Numbered from the stretch's first letter, positions 1-8,667 are shown. The stretch: 64,000 bases of DNA from an uncultured Sphingorhabdus sp. (GCA_937873665.1 CALMYW010000519.1:1-64000); one strand, 5' to 3'. Numbers and translations are program-made. Notes: generated by a model not told the origin, from the sequence alone.

Positions 1-52
1 GCCAATGGCAGCATAATTTAAGCTGAATGGCCTCCGGCAATCCCGGGGCGGT

Positions 53-394
53 TCATTGCCCCCCGTAAGGAAAGCCTGCCCCGTTGCTCCACCCCTGCCA
101 AATATCTCGCGAAAAGGGGCTGATGCCGTTGGTATCCTGATAATCCGACCCCCGATAGGAAATCACCGTTCCCGAGAGGCCGTCTATCTCCGCATCGGAA
201 ACATCATAAGCGATCGCGTAAAAGCCGGTTGCTTGCCAGCTTGCATATTGATCAGCAGTTATACCTAGTCCGTCGCGAGACCGAATCCGCGCGTTGCCAA
301 TTTGGGTACCATCCACTTTGACACCGAAGCCGTAATCGCGATTGTACGCATCCATAGCAAGGATCGAGAGGAATAAATCACGACTCAATGTCAT
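53..394 (-). CDS. lipase-like exported hydrolase, N-terminal part, probably frameshifted
   Basis: The 113 residues start with MTLSRDLFLSILAMDAYNR and contain VISYRGSD, the beta-strand pattern seen near the start of class-3-lipase-like (DUF2974-type) alpha/beta hydrolases. The catalytic GxSxG nucleophile elbow should lie about 60-100 residues further on and is not present. The frame ends at a TGA at 53-55 just after GFPYGG. Beyond it, family-like residues (GLPEAIQL, then NYAAIG) can be read in two other frames up to the window edge, so I infer one or more indels, or an interrupted gene continuing to the left. The start ATG overlaps the stop of the upstream lipoprotein gene by four bases (ATGA), which implies translational coupling. 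No signal peptide is seen, which fits type I export through the HlyB/HlyD pair upstream. The secretion signal would be C-terminal and out of view. Confidence 0.5.
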   Translation of the reverse strand: MTLSRDLFLSILAMDAYNRDYGFGVKVDGTQIGNARIRSRDGLGITADQYASWQATGFYAIAYDVSDAEIDGLSGTVISYRGSDYQDTNGISPFSRDIWQGWSNGAGFPYGGQ

Positions 395-1149
395 TTAAAC
401 AACTCCGTTGAAAAACTATTCGGTCCGACTAACTGAATAGGATCAGTGACTTCATCCAGGTACTTTGGCGGATTAGACTTAAGAGTTCCGCGTTCCAGCC
501 CGATGCTCTTTAGCCACCCCAACCGCTTCTCAATCCCTGTCGTCACCTCTTCATCGGTGACCTGCACGGTGATGACCTTCAGCCGATAGCCCTTGCCAAA
601 ACTGGCTTCGAGATTGTCGGGATCAACCCGCTCCACGCTTGTCGGGTCCTTGATATCCTTGAAGGTAACGAGGAGAGGGTATGCGCTAATGCTGCAATTC
701 AAGGCATCGGCGCAGCCTGTTTCCATTTTCGGCGGCAATATTCTGACGTCGCGCCCGCGCCCCATCCGTTCCAGCATCGCTCGGGCGTCGCCATAGTCAG
801 CCATGTCGACAGCTTGGGCCACCCGCAGGAATGTGAAAGGGGTGACGTCATTGGTCTCCCCACGTAGCAAAGCAAAAAGCGTTTTTCCTTTGCCAAGATC
901 TACAGCAACTGCCTCGCCCTTGAAAGATATCCCTCCAGTACGCCCAGACGATTGCCGCATCCATTCGGGGTTACTGACTGCTCGCAATTGGATGACGCTC
1001 GATCCGGAATTGATTCCTTGGGGCGTTTCAACTTCTACAGTCAGGCGATAGCGCGCCTCCGTCGAAGGGCGGACAAGCGCGTCGCACCCCGAAACCACCA
1101 AGGCCATCCCGCCCAGCAACAGCCCGCCAAAAATCCTGCGCGTGATCAT
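391..1149 (-). CDS. lipoprotein of unknown function, coupled to lipase-like gene
   Basis: A 252-residue protein with a typical lipoprotein signal: MITRR, a hydrophobic stretch, then the lipobox VVSGC, putting the lipidated cysteine at about residue 22. The mature part is soluble-looking with beta-rich alternation (YRLTVEVETPQG), and I recognise no named domain. It lies between the type I secretion genes and the lipase-like gene, and its stop overlaps the lipase start by four bases. A lipoprotein coupled to a lipase-type exoprotein could be an immunity protein, a secretion helper or a chaperone. The sequence does not decide between these. The lipoprotein assignment is firm and the role is inferred from context only. 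Confidence 0.7.
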   Translation of the reverse strand: MITRRIFGGLLLGGMALVVSGCDALVRPSTEARYRLTVEVETPQGINSGSSVIQLRAVSNPEWMRQSSGRTGGISFKGEAVAVDLGKGKTLFALLRGETNDVTPFTFLRVAQAVDMADYGDARAMLERMGRGRDVRILPPKMETGCADALNCSISAYPLLVTFKDIKDPTSVERVDPDNLEASFGKGYRLKVITVQVTDEEVTTGIEKRLGWLKSIGLERGTLKSNPPKYLDEVTDPIQLVGPNSFSTELFK

Positions 1150-1370
1150 GCGTTCATCCTTTCACAGAAAATTTCGCGATTGGTTGCAGCAATGTACTGC
1201 GACTGAGAATATCGATTACTGACTACGGAATGATAATTCCAATCAAGTACGGACAAAAAGGCCGTATTTTCGAACTTCGTGACCCAAAAGTGACGTTTTT
1301 CATCAGGAACTACGCAAAATATAGAAAAACTCATTGCGCCTCCAAAAAGCAGAATCCAATCCGCCACCAT
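1146..1370 (-). CDS. possible small membrane protein (74 aa)
   Basis: This frame begins MVADWILLFGGAMSFSIFCVV, a single hydrophobic helix, and ends in an ATGA overlap with the lipoprotein start, an arrangement common in real operons. Against it, the stretch is AT-rich like the surrounding non-coding DNA, no strong ribosome binding site precedes the ATG, and I do not recognise the family. It is listed because it is the only candidate in the roughly 300 bases between the adaptor gene and the lipoprotein gene. Confidence 0.3.
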   Translation of the reverse strand: MVADWILLFGGAMSFSIFCVVPDEKRHFWVTKFENTAFLSVLDWNYHSVVSNRYSQSQYIAATNREIFCERMNA

Positions 1371-1444
1371 CTGTGCTCAAAGCTAGCGAGCGATACTTGC
1401 TCGTCAAGTATAATTTACAGTGAATATTTAGTTTCAATCTATTT

Positions 1445-2902
1445 TCAGCGTTCACGTCCCGCTTCATCAAAAGTTTGCACCATTGGTGATAGCAAATAGT
1501 CAATAATGCGTCGTTCACCGGTCTTTATTTCCGCCTGAACGGCAAGTCCCGGACCGATGAGCTGGTCTTGCCCGCGTACGCGGATACTGGGCTGGAGGAG
1601 GCGGATGCGGGTGGCATAGACCAGTCCCTGCTGGATCGGGCGCCCATTGGGATCCTTGGCCATTTGCTGTCCGGGCTGGCTCAAATCGATGGCATCGCGA
1701 CTGATGCTTTCAACCACACCAGGAATGATACCATAATCGGTAAAATTGTACGCCTCCAGCTTGATCCGCACAGGCTGGCCTTCGTGGACGAACCCGATAT
1801 CCTTGTTGAGGATATTGGCCTCAACGACTGCGGTTGCACTGTCAGGCACGATAATCATCAGTGCCTGCGCAGGCTGCACCACGCCTCCGATAGTAGAGAT
1901 CGCCAATTGTTGAACGGTGCCGGAGACTGGAGCGCGCAGCTCATAAAACGCCTTGCGCCTTTGTGATTTGGTGACCTCTTGACGCGACAGTCCCGACTTC
2001 TCCAGCGCTTCCGCCATCTCGGTGACTGCCCCTTTACCGAAGTTGCCTTTGAGACGAGCCAGCTGCCCATCGATATTGCCGATCGCTGCGCGGGCTTCCG
2101 CCGCTTTGGCGCGTTGCACTTCGATATTCTGGATATGCTCAAGACGGAGCTGTTCATATTCGAGCAGGCGGATTTTGGAGAAGTAGCCCTTGTCAGCCAG
2201 TTCCTTTCGAGCCTCGAGCTGCTTCTCGACCAAAGGAAGGGTCTGGGTGAGTTTGGATATCTCCGCTTCGGCACCGGCAAGCTGTGCCTGTTGCTGCGCA
2301 CGTTGCTGCTGAAGGCTTACCTTCTCGCCCTCATATTCGGCAATCGCCGTACGCACATAGTTCGCCTGCGTCTCGGCGATTTCTGCAGGCGTTCCTGCTG
2401 GTGCCACAAAGCGCGCGGGGCGCCCTTGCAGATGCGTGAGCAGTGCAGCGTTGCGTGCAGCGATCACCTCTGCCGATAGCAGGCTTTGTTCTGCCTGCTC
2501 CGCTTCCGCGCCCGCCAAAGTCGGATCAAGCTCAACCAACAGCTGTCCCGTCTCAACGCGCTGCCCATTCTTCACATGGATCGCGCGGACATAGCCGATC
2601 TCGATTGGCTGAATCACCTTCACATTGCCGCTGGGGATCACCTTGCCACTGGCCGTTGCCACCACATCGACCTTGCCGACAAAAGACCAGATCAGCGTGA
2701 TGGCAAATAGCGCACACAGGGCGAGCATCAGATATCGCAAACCGGGGCTTGGCGGTTTCTCCATGATCTCCAGCGCTGCGGGCAAAAACTCATGGTCACT
2801 GCGCGGTTTGGCAATGGCCTCGCGCTCGTCCTGCTGTTTCCAGCTGGTCTTAAGGACCGCCCAATGATGCGCCAAAGCAGGAAAACGGTCAGCAAAGCTC
2901 AT
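1445..2902 (-). CDS. type I secretion periplasmic adaptor, HlyD family
   Basis: A 485-residue membrane fusion protein. A cytoplasmic N-terminus is followed by one transmembrane helix (about residues 58-78, LRYLMLALCALFAITLIWSF). Next come a lipoyl half-motif (VKNGQRVETGQLLVELDP), a long alpha-helical hairpin rich in Ala, Glu and Gln (about residues 130-310), the second lipoyl half (RAPVSGTVQQLAI) and a beta-barrel with GQPVRIKLEAYNFTDYG. This order is diagnostic of HlyD/PrtE adaptors, which bridge the inner-membrane ABC transporter to a TolC-like outer-membrane duct. Its start overlaps the end of the transporter gene by four bases, so the two are made together. No TolC homologue is visible in the window, so the duct is presumably encoded elsewhere. 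Confidence 0.93.
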   Translation of the reverse strand: MSFADRFPALAHHWAVLKTSWKQQDEREAIAKPRSDHEFLPAALEIMEKPPSPGLRYLMLALCALFAITLIWSFVGKVDVVATASGKVIPSGNVKVIQPIEIGYVRAIHVKNGQRVETGQLLVELDPTLAGAEAEQAEQSLLSAEVIAARNAALLTHLQGRPARFVAPAGTPAEIAETQANYVRTAIAEYEGEKVSLQQQRAQQQAQLAGAEAEISKLTQTLPLVEKQLEARKELADKGYFSKIRLLEYEQLRLEHIQNIEVQRAKAAEARAAIGNIDGQLARLKGNFGKGAVTEMAEALEKSGLSRQEVTKSQRRKAFYELRAPVSGTVQQLAISTIGGVVQPAQALMIIVPDSATAVVEANILNKDIGFVHEGQPVRIKLEAYNFTDYGIIPGVVESISRDAIDLSQPGQQMAKDPNGRPIQQGLVYATRIRLLQPSIRVRGQDQLIGPGLAVQAEIKTGERRIIDYLLSPMVQTFDEAGRER

Positions 2903-5094
2903 AGCTTAGTTCCCATCTGCTTGGCATAAAGCTGCGCATAACGGCCACCGGCCTTGATAAGCTCTTCATGGCTCCCCATCTCAGTCACCTCTCCGCCTTC
3001 AACCGTAATGATGCGGTTACATTGGCGGACTGCGGACAAACGGTGCGCGATGATTATGACTGTGCGGCCCTGCGCAATGCTCGCAAGGTTGTTCTGGATG
3101 ATTTCCTCGCTCTCGGCATCGAGCGCACTGGTGGCTTCATCAAGGATCAGGATGCGCGGATCGTTGATGAGTGCGCGGGCAATCGCCATGCGTTGGCGCT
3201 GTCCGCCCGAAAGATTGCCTCCGCGCTCGTCAATCACCGTGTCATAGCCATGCGTCAGCTGCAGGATGAACTCATGCGCGCCTGCCAATTGCGCAGCCGC
3301 GATCACCGCTTCCATCGGTCGTGTTGGATCGCCGAGCGCGATATTCTCGCGCACCGTGCGGTTGAACAATATATTTTCCTGCAAGACCACGCCGATCTGT
3401 CTACGCAGCCAAGCCGGATCAACGAGCGACAGGTCGACACCATCAACCAGCACACGGCCCTGCTCGGGAACATAGAGCCGCTGGACCAGTTTGGTCAGTG
3501 TGGATTTGCCTGAACCCGATGGCCCGACAATGCCGAGCATCTCGCCGCCTTCGATCTGCAGGGATATTCCGCGCAGTGCCTCGGGGGCATCGGGGCGATA
3601 GCGAAAGCGGACCTTGTCAAACTCCACCGCGCCTGCAATCGGCGGCAGGCTTGCACGACTTGGATTGTATTCAGGCTCGGCAGGCGCGTTAAGTACGTCG
3701 CCCAAACGGTCCACTGATATCCGCACCTGCTGAAAATCCTGCCACAGTTGCGACAGGCGCAGGATCGGTGCCGACACGCGGCCCGCGAGCATGTTGAAGG
3801 CAACTAGGCTGCCCACGCTGAGGTCACCTGCAATCACCGATTTTGCACCAAAGTAGAGGATGGCAACCGTGGTCAGCTTTGAGACCAGCTGGATGAGATG
3901 GCTGCCGGTATTGGCAAGCTTGGCTACATCGAAGCCGATATTGGTATAGCCGGAAAACAGCTTCTCCCACCGGTCGCGCATCTGTGGCTCGACCGCCATC
4001 GCTTTCAAGGTGCCGATTCCGGTGACGCTTTCAACCAGGAAGGACTGGTTCTCCGCCCCCCGGCGGAACTTCTCTTCGAGCATGTCGCGCAAGGGCGGTG
4101 AGATGAACAGCGAGATTGCCACATAAAGCGGGATCGAGAGCAGCACGACCAGCGTCAACAACGGCGAATACATGAACATTACCGCAAAGAACACGATGGT
4201 GAAAAACAGATCGATCACGACAGTCACCGCATTGGAAGTCAGGAACTCTCGTATTCTCTCCAGCTCACGCACCCTGGCCACGCTGTCGCCTACACGGCGG
4301 GCTTCGAAATAGCTGAGCGGTAGGTTCAGCAAGTGTCGGAACATCCGGCTACTAAGTTCACTGTCGACCCGGTTGGTAGTGTGGGCAAACAACCAGTTCC
4401 TCAAACCCGACATGGCTGTTTCAAATATTAGCACCACTGCTAGGCCGAAGGCCAATACGTCCAATGTGGTAAGCGACTGGTGCACCAGTACCTTGTCGAT
4501 CACCAGTTGGAAGAAGATCGGGGAAACCAAACCCATTAGTTGCAGGAAGAAAGACGCGATCAGAACATCGCGTAAGGGTTTGCGATATTTAACCAGCGCC
4601 GGAATGAACCAGCTGATGTCAAAGGGTCGCTTCTCGCCTGCCATCGCTTCGCGACTGGTGAGCAGCAGCAGGCGGCGAGCAAAACGCTCCTCCAGCTGCG
4701 CAGCGCTCCACACCTCGGGCCGCTCGGCATCGCCGCGCTGGATGAGATAGCGCGGATTGATGCTGTCTTCCTCGATCTTGAGCAGGATGGCCGCATTGCC
4801 GTCAGTGCTATCCATCAGCGCAGGCAGCGGGACCTTGCGCAGTTCTTCAACATTGGCATTTCTGAGCCTCGCTATCAGTCCCAGTTTCCTGGCAATCCGC
4901 GACAGGTCTTCAAGACTATAGGGATCATCTCCCCGCCCGCGATCATGCGCAATCTGCTCAGGATCAGCAGGTGTTCCCAAAAACTTGGCCAACAGTATGA
5001 AACAGGCAAGTGACGGATGTAAAAAAGCTTGCGTAGAGGCAATACTCCCCTGCGCAGGACTTGCAGGTCCTGTGTCTTCATTTTCCAACCGCAC
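2899..5094 (-). CDS. type I secretion ABC transporter, HlyB type, with degenerate C39 domain
   Basis: A 731-residue exporter. Residues about 20-150 form a peptidase-C39-like domain, but the catalytic Cys-His pair is not recognisable (the usual CL...HG region reads SLACFILLAKFLG). It should therefore bind RTX-type substrates rather than cleave leader peptides, as HlyB does. The membrane domain spans about residues 165-440 (for example VLIASFFLQLMGLVSPIFFQ). The nucleotide-binding domain has Walker A GPSGSGKS (about 524-531), signature LSGGQRQR and Walker B ILILDEATSALD. The start is a GTG with only a weak ribosome binding site, so the N-terminus is uncertain. It is first in a minus-strand operon with the HlyD adaptor. 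The likely substrate is the lipase-like protein at the window edge, by context. Confidence 0.93.
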   Translation of the reverse strand: MRLENEDTGPASPAQGSIASTQAFLHPSLACFILLAKFLGTPADPEQIAHDRGRGDDPYSLEDLSRIARKLGLIARLRNANVEELRKVPLPALMDSTDGNAAILLKIEEDSINPRYLIQRGDAERPEVWSAAQLEERFARRLLLLTSREAMAGEKRPFDISWFIPALVKYRKPLRDVLIASFFLQLMGLVSPIFFQLVIDKVLVHQSLTTLDVLAFGLAVVLIFETAMSGLRNWLFAHTTNRVDSELSSRMFRHLLNLPLSYFEARRVGDSVARVRELERIREFLTSNAVTVVIDLFFTIVFFAVMFMYSPLLTLVVLLSIPLYVAISLFISPPLRDMLEEKFRRGAENQSFLVESVTGIGTLKAMAVEPQMRDRWEKLFSGYTNIGFDVAKLANTGSHLIQLVSKLTTVAILYFGAKSVIAGDLSVGSLVAFNMLAGRVSAPILRLSQLWQDFQQVRISVDRLGDVLNAPAEPEYNPSRASLPPIAGAVEFDKVRFRYRPDAPEALRGISLQIEGGEMLGIVGPSGSGKSTLTKLVQRLYVPEQGRVLVDGVDLSLVDPAWLRRQIGVVLQENILFNRTVRENIALGDPTRPMEAVIAAAQLAGAHEFILQLTHGYDTVIDERGGNLSGGQRQRMAIARALINDPRILILDEATSALDAESEEIIQNNLASIAQGRTVIIIAHRLSAVRQCNRIITVEGGEVTEMGSHEELIKAGGRYAQLYAKQMGTKL

Positions 5095-5330
5095 GGATGT
5101 TCGACCCCGAATCTCTTCTTGAGGTGTCGCATCTAGCAGAAAAGTATAGGAAACAAAATAGCTATACGACGAGTTGCAACTGTTTCAGAAGTTCACGACT
5201 TGGATTTGTTCGAACAAAGTCATATGTTAAAAAAGCGATTTAACCAGCGAAACTAAAGCTTTATTTAGGTACCATGCGACGTCTATACAAGCGCCTTATG
5301 TTCACTTCAGAGTCGAAAGCAAAAAGGCTC

Positions 5331-6183
5331 CTAGGCGGCGTGGACAAATTGGTTGACGCGAGACTCGGTGGTTGATTCAAGGCTTCCTTTTGGAGGCAGG
5401 GTTGAGCCGGGGCGATCTGAGCGAAGCGGAATGGCGTGTTTTGAAGGATTTGCTGCCGATTGAGGCCGTAAACCGTGGGGCTGGGCGGCCACCTGAAGAG
5501 AACCGTTCCATCATCAACGGGATCCTCTGGCGTCTGCGTTGCGGCACGCCGTGGCGCGATGTCCCGCCCAAGTACGGCAATTGGAACACGATCTACCGGC
5601 GCTTTCGGCGCTGGAGCGAGGCCGGGGTCTGGGAGGCTGTTTCAGTCACGCTGGCCGAGATCATGGCGGACAGCGGCCATTACAGTATCGACAGCACAAC
5701 CGTTCGCGCTCACGTCTCGGCAGCGGGCGGAAAAGGGGGGCTCATCGACGCGCTCTTGGCCGCTCGCGGGGCGGGTTCACCAGTAAGCTTCACTGTCTGG
5801 CAGATGCCAGAGGACGACCGGTCGCCTTCCACCTGACGGTCGGCGAAGCAGCCGATTGCAAGGCCTATGACACGTTGATCGCCCTGCCGGAGCGGGCACC
5901 AAAGGCGCTACTGGCGGACAAGGGATATGATGCCGATGCCATCCGAACCGATCTTGCGCATCGTAACATCCAGGCCGTCATCCCGGGCCGTTCAAACCGC
6001 CGGATCAAGATCGAACATGACCGGGCACTCTACAGGGAACGTAATCACATCGAACGCTTCTTCGGACGCCTGAAAATCAACCGCGCCATCGCAACCCGCT
6101 ACGATCAACTCGCCGAAAGCTTCCTAAGCATGGTTCATATCGCCGCCGCCAGATACTGGCTCAAATTTGTCCACGCCGCCTAG
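5331..6183 (+). mobile_element. IS5-family insertion sequence (IS427-like group)
   Basis: A complete element of about 0.85 kb. The terminal inverted repeats match perfectly over 20 bases: 5331-5350 (CTAGGCGGCGTGGACAAATT) and its reverse complement at 6164-6183. CTAG occurs at both extreme ends; because it is palindromic it may be target duplication rather than part of the repeat, leaving a 16-base repeat core. It encodes one transposase in two overlapping frames, and the second frame stops inside the right repeat. It sits about 240 bases upstream of the HlyB start, between the secretion operon and the transfer element, in AT-rich DNA. Confidence 0.92.
5402..6183 (+). CDS. IS5-family transposase, made by programmed -1 frameshift
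   Basis: Frame A reads SRGDLSEAEWRVLKDLLP onward and contains the N-terminal DUF4096-like region and the first DDE aspartate (YSIDSTTVRAH). At 5731-5740 the run AAAAGGGGGG is a classic slippery site. Stepping back one base joins frame A to the frame giving GAHRRALGRSRGGFTSKLH, followed by LLADKGYDAD (second D) and ERNHIERFFGRLK (catalytic E). Frame A alone would stop at 5836. The likely start is the TTG at 5402; an upstream TTG at 5372 is possible. The fused product is about 260 residues, normal for the group, and all three catalytic acids are present, so the element may still be active. Confidence 0.9.
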
Positions 6184-6360
6184 GGCGTGCATTTCGGACA
6201 CGCGATCGTCGAGCGCGCTAGGTATTCACCATCAAGGTCTTGCGGAATAATTGCGTAGCAATCTGTCTATAAAAACCAAATGTGATTTATCTATATTATA
6301 ATGATATGCCATTGTTATCATTGTATATACTATTGTCATTTTATATTGGAACGATAATTA

Positions 6361-6630
6361 TTAAATTTTATTTGTATTTGGATCTACGCCAATATTTGAG
6401 ATTTCAGCTATCCAAATATCAATCTCTGCTTGCACCCAAACAGCACATTTCGGACTCAGTGATCTTGATCGAGGAAAACTTCCTTCCGCCATCCGCTTAT
6501 ATATCGCCGAACGACTCAACCCAACGCGCTTCATGACCTCAGGGAGGCGGATGAGGCGGGACGGATTCGGTTCTGAACTATCAGCGAAACCACGGGTCAC
6601 ACTTTGGCAAGAGACTTGGTCTATTTTCAT
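6361..6630 (-). CDS. AlpA-family DNA-binding regulator
   Basis: A short protein of 89 residues from the ATG at 6630; a longer frame to 6684 is possible. Its core, RLIRLPEVMKRVGLSRSAIYKRM, followed by a wing-like segment and AVWVQAEIDIWIAE, is the winged helix-turn-helix of the phage AlpA/MerR-like excisionase-regulator family. Such proteins act as excisionase or integrase activators in integrative elements. It lies next to the helix-turn-helix gene at 6644-7096 on the same strand and divergent from the transfer operon. A role in element control or excision is inferred from family and position. Confidence 0.8.
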   Translation of the reverse strand: MKIDQVSCQSVTRGFADSSEPNPSRLIRLPEVMKRVGLSRSAIYKRMAEGSFPRSRSLSPKCAVWVQAEIDIWIAEISNIGVDPNTNKI

Positions 6631-6643
6631 GATAAATACCCAT

Positions 6644-7096
6644 CTAACGCATTGAAAATTCTCGGCTAATGACATCACGCACATGCTCAGCGAGCAATTT
6701 AGCTACGAGCCGCGACGTGCCGACAGCCCAGCGGGGCCGGATTTCCTGCAGATCTTCACCCAACGCCTCCGCCAGCGTTGTGGGCAGCGCCCGGAACAGC
6801 TCGTCCCAAAACCGCCCTATGTCCTGGTGCATCCATTCGGAAGCCAAGTCTTCGTGGCCAGCAAGCGCCAGCGCCAATATACCTTTGGGTGGCACGCCAG
6901 AAGCACTAAACAGTCGAAGCGCTTCATCGGTCGTGACTGCCCTGGTACCACGGATGACGCCCAATAGCGCATCCTTGTGAAGACCTGTCTCCCGCGCAAT
7001 AGTGCGGCGGGGCTTGGATGATCCATCGATGGCTTTTGCCAACGTTCGCGCCAGCACCGGATCGACGCCGGGTCGCTCGGCTATTTCCATCTGCAT
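6644..7096 (-). CDS. helix-turn-helix regulator, hypothetical
   Basis: A 150-residue protein. Residues about 25-65 (KPRRTIARETGLHKDALLGVIRG) look like a Cro/CI-type helix-turn-helix, followed by an acidic alpha-helical C-terminal half (ASEWMHQDIGRFWDELFRAL). I do not recognise a named family. It is read toward alpA, and its start faces the traA promoter region, so control of the transfer operon is plausible. The upstream intergenic region holds a small palindrome (7190-7203) and several TAGGA/TCCTA half-sites that could bind this protein or the S24 repressor at 37.4 kb. Confidence 0.65.
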   Translation of the reverse strand: MQMEIAERPGVDPVLARTLAKAIDGSSKPRRTIARETGLHKDALLGVIRGTRAVTTDEALRLFSASGVPPKGILALALAGHEDLASEWMHQDIGRFWDELFRALPTTLAEALGEDLQEIRPRWAVGTSRLVAKLLAEHVRDVISREFSMR

Positions 7097-7446
7097 GGAT
7101 GAATGTCCTTTCTTGGTTAAAGCTATCGATTCGAATCAATATGGCGAGACTCGTGCTGTAGGAAAGCAGAAAGAACATTAGCAGAACATATAGGATTTCC
7201 TATTTTGAGACGATTCGGGCGAGTGGCCAAATCCCCTCCCCGTAATGGCCGATTCTCCGGTCTCTTGTTGACGCCTGATTGACGGCTTTTGGCGCTTCTC
7301 CAGTCGGCGTTTGCCGCACTTCCGGAAAACGAGCTCCCCGTCGATCACTCCGAGCGCATTCCGCTTTCCTATCGCTCTCCTAGCGCGCCATTGAGAACAG
7401 ACAGCGAACGATATCGCTGCCCACCCTCTCGATGGAGAATGCATCA
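7097..7446. promoter_or_regulatory. divergent control region between the regulator and traA
   Basis: 350 bases with no convincing gene. It must hold the promoters of the minus-strand regulator pair and of the 18-kb tra operon. Visible elements are a palindrome at 7190-7203, TAGGA at 7159-7163 and TCCTA at 7367-7371 and 7378-7382. No strong -35/-10 pair can be assigned by eye. GGAG at 7434-7437 lies nine bases before the traA ATG at 7447. Confidence 0.5.
7190..7203. promoter_or_regulatory. palindromic operator candidate ATAGGA-TT-TCCTAT
   Basis: Perfect 6-base arms with a 2-base centre. The arms (TAGGA/TCCTA) are the same as those of the two palindromes beside the S24 repressor gene at 37355-37390, but the spacing differs (2 bases here, 5 there). 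It may be an operator of the adjacent regulator or of the S24 repressor. Confidence 0.4.
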
Positions 7447-7761
7447 ATGACCACAATGTCCCTCAAACCCCGCCTCGGCAAAATGACGGGCCTGGCGCTG
7501 CCGATTGCGGTCGCAGCCCTTGCGGCAACGGCGGCTTATGCCGGTGCCGACACGACCTTCACTCCGGCGCTCACCAAGTTCACCGACTTTCTCGAAGGTT
7601 CGGGCGGCAAGATCATCACCGTGCTGAGCCTTGCAGGCGGCCTCATCGGTCTTGCCTCGGGTCGCTTCACGCTGAGCCAGATCGCTGTGCCCGTTGCCGT
7701 CGGCATTGGTGTTGGCACCGGTGTGCCGATCGTCACCTCGACCATCACCGCGGTCATCTGA
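7447..7761 (+). CDS. traA: F-type conjugative pilin TraA
   Basis: A 104-residue prepilin. A long signal region ending PIAVAALAATAAYA is followed by a mature part of about 70 residues with two hydrophobic helices: IITVLSLAGGLIGLASG and IAVPVAVGIGVGTGVPIVTSTI. This is the layout of VirB2/TraA pilins, which are cleaved, inserted in the inner membrane and polymerised into the pilus. The ATG at 7447 is chosen because GGAG lies nine bases upstream; an ATG at 7432 is in frame but lacks a ribosome binding site. It is the first gene of the tra operon and is followed by traL after 26 bases. Confidence 0.88.
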   Translation: MTTMSLKPRLGKMTGLALPIAVAALAATAAYAGADTTFTPALTKFTDFLEGSGGKIITVLSLAGGLIGLASGRFTLSQIAVPVAVGIGVGTGVPIVTSTITAVI

Positions 7762-7787
7762 GCGGTACGCGAAAGGAGGGTGGCGTC

Positions 7788-8075
7788 ATGACGGACAGAT
7801 ATCTTGTTCCCAAGCGGCTCGATGATCCGGAGCTTATCGGCTTCTGGACGCTCGACGAGTTTGCCGGGATCATCATCCCCTTCACCTGGGGAATCCTCAG
7901 CCAGCATATCTTCATCGGCATTATCGTGTCAGCCGGAGCCTGGTTCACCTTGCGGAAGGCAAAAGCAGGGCGTGCCAGTTCATGGGTACTCCATGCCGCT
8001 TATTGGTATCTGCCTTCGGGGTTTACCGGTCTTGTCGCAACGCCGCCCTCCCATTGCCGGCTTCTGGCCGGGTGA
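7788..8075 (+). CDS. traL: type IV transfer protein TraL
   Basis: A 95-residue inner-membrane protein with the TraL opening MTDRYLVPKRLDDPELIGFW and two hydrophobic segments (EFAGIIIPFTWGILSQHIFIGIIVSAGAWF). TraL corresponds to VirB3 and belongs to the inner-membrane assembly platform of F-type systems. A strong Shine-Dalgarno (AAAGGAGG, about 7772-7779) precedes the ATG. The length and gene order (A-L-E-K-B) match F-like operons. A longer frame that begins within this gene (7804) is out of phase and contains traE only from 8086. Confidence 0.9.
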   Translation: MTDRYLVPKRLDDPELIGFWTLDEFAGIIIPFTWGILSQHIFIGIIVSAGAWFTLRKAKAGRASSWVLHAAYWYLPSGFTGLVATPPSHCRLLAG

Positions 8076-8085
8076 GGGAACTATC

Positions 8086-8667
8086 ATGCTGACCCATATT
8101 TCGCACGAGCGCAGCCAGTCGCTCCTTCGCCAGAGAAACCTGCTTGCGCTGACGAGCGTCGCGCTGGGCTTGGCACTGGTTGTCACCGGCGGCCTGGCCG
8201 CCACCCGCGACCGTGAGGTCATATTGGTGCCGACGGTTTCCAAGCCCTTGAGCATATCCAAGACCGGGGTGAGCGCCGACTATCTAGAACTGGTGACGCG
8301 CGATGCATCACTGATGCTGCTCAACCGCAGCCCCGAAGGGCTCGACTATTGGATGACGCAGATATTGGAGCTCGCCTCTCCTGCCCATCATGGCAGGTTG
8401 AAGGCCGAATTGCTGCGGATCGTCGAGGAGCAGCGCGGCTCGGACGTCACCCAAGCCTTTGTCATCAAGGGGCTCTCGGTCAATCCGCATAAATTGACCT
8501 CGGAAGTGCACGGCAACCTCAAAACCTTTGTTGGAGCACAGGTTATTGCAAGCGACGAGCGCCGCTTCCGTTTCGACTGGAGCTACCAGGGCCTGCGCCT
8601 CGGGCTCGCAGGCTTCACCCAGATCAACACCGAAAACAATCCAGAGGAGAACATAGATGCGGAATAA
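8086..8667 (+). CDS. traE: type IV transfer protein TraE
   Basis: A 193-residue protein with a short cytoplasmic head, one transmembrane helix (LLALTSVALGLALVVTGGLA) and a periplasmic domain that includes VPTVSKPLSISKTGVSADYLE. This is the TraE/VirB8-like fold, a scaffold between the inner-membrane complex and the core channel. The ATG at 8086 is preceded by GAGGGA. Its 3' end overlaps traK by 11 bases, indicating coupled translation. Confidence 0.9.
   Translation: MLTHISHERSQSLLRQRNLLALTSVALGLALVVTGGLAATRDREVILVPTVSKPLSISKTGVSADYLELVTRDASLMLLNRSPEGLDYWMTQILELASPAHHGRLKAELLRIVEEQRGSDVTQAFVIKGLSVNPHKLTSEVHGNLKTFVGAQVIASDERRFRFDWSYQGLRLGLAGFTQINTENNPEENIDAE

Noticed and set aside
7178..7456. 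92-codon minus-strand frame upstream of traA
   Set aside because: It covers the divergent control region and overlaps the traA start; the translation has no protein-like character.
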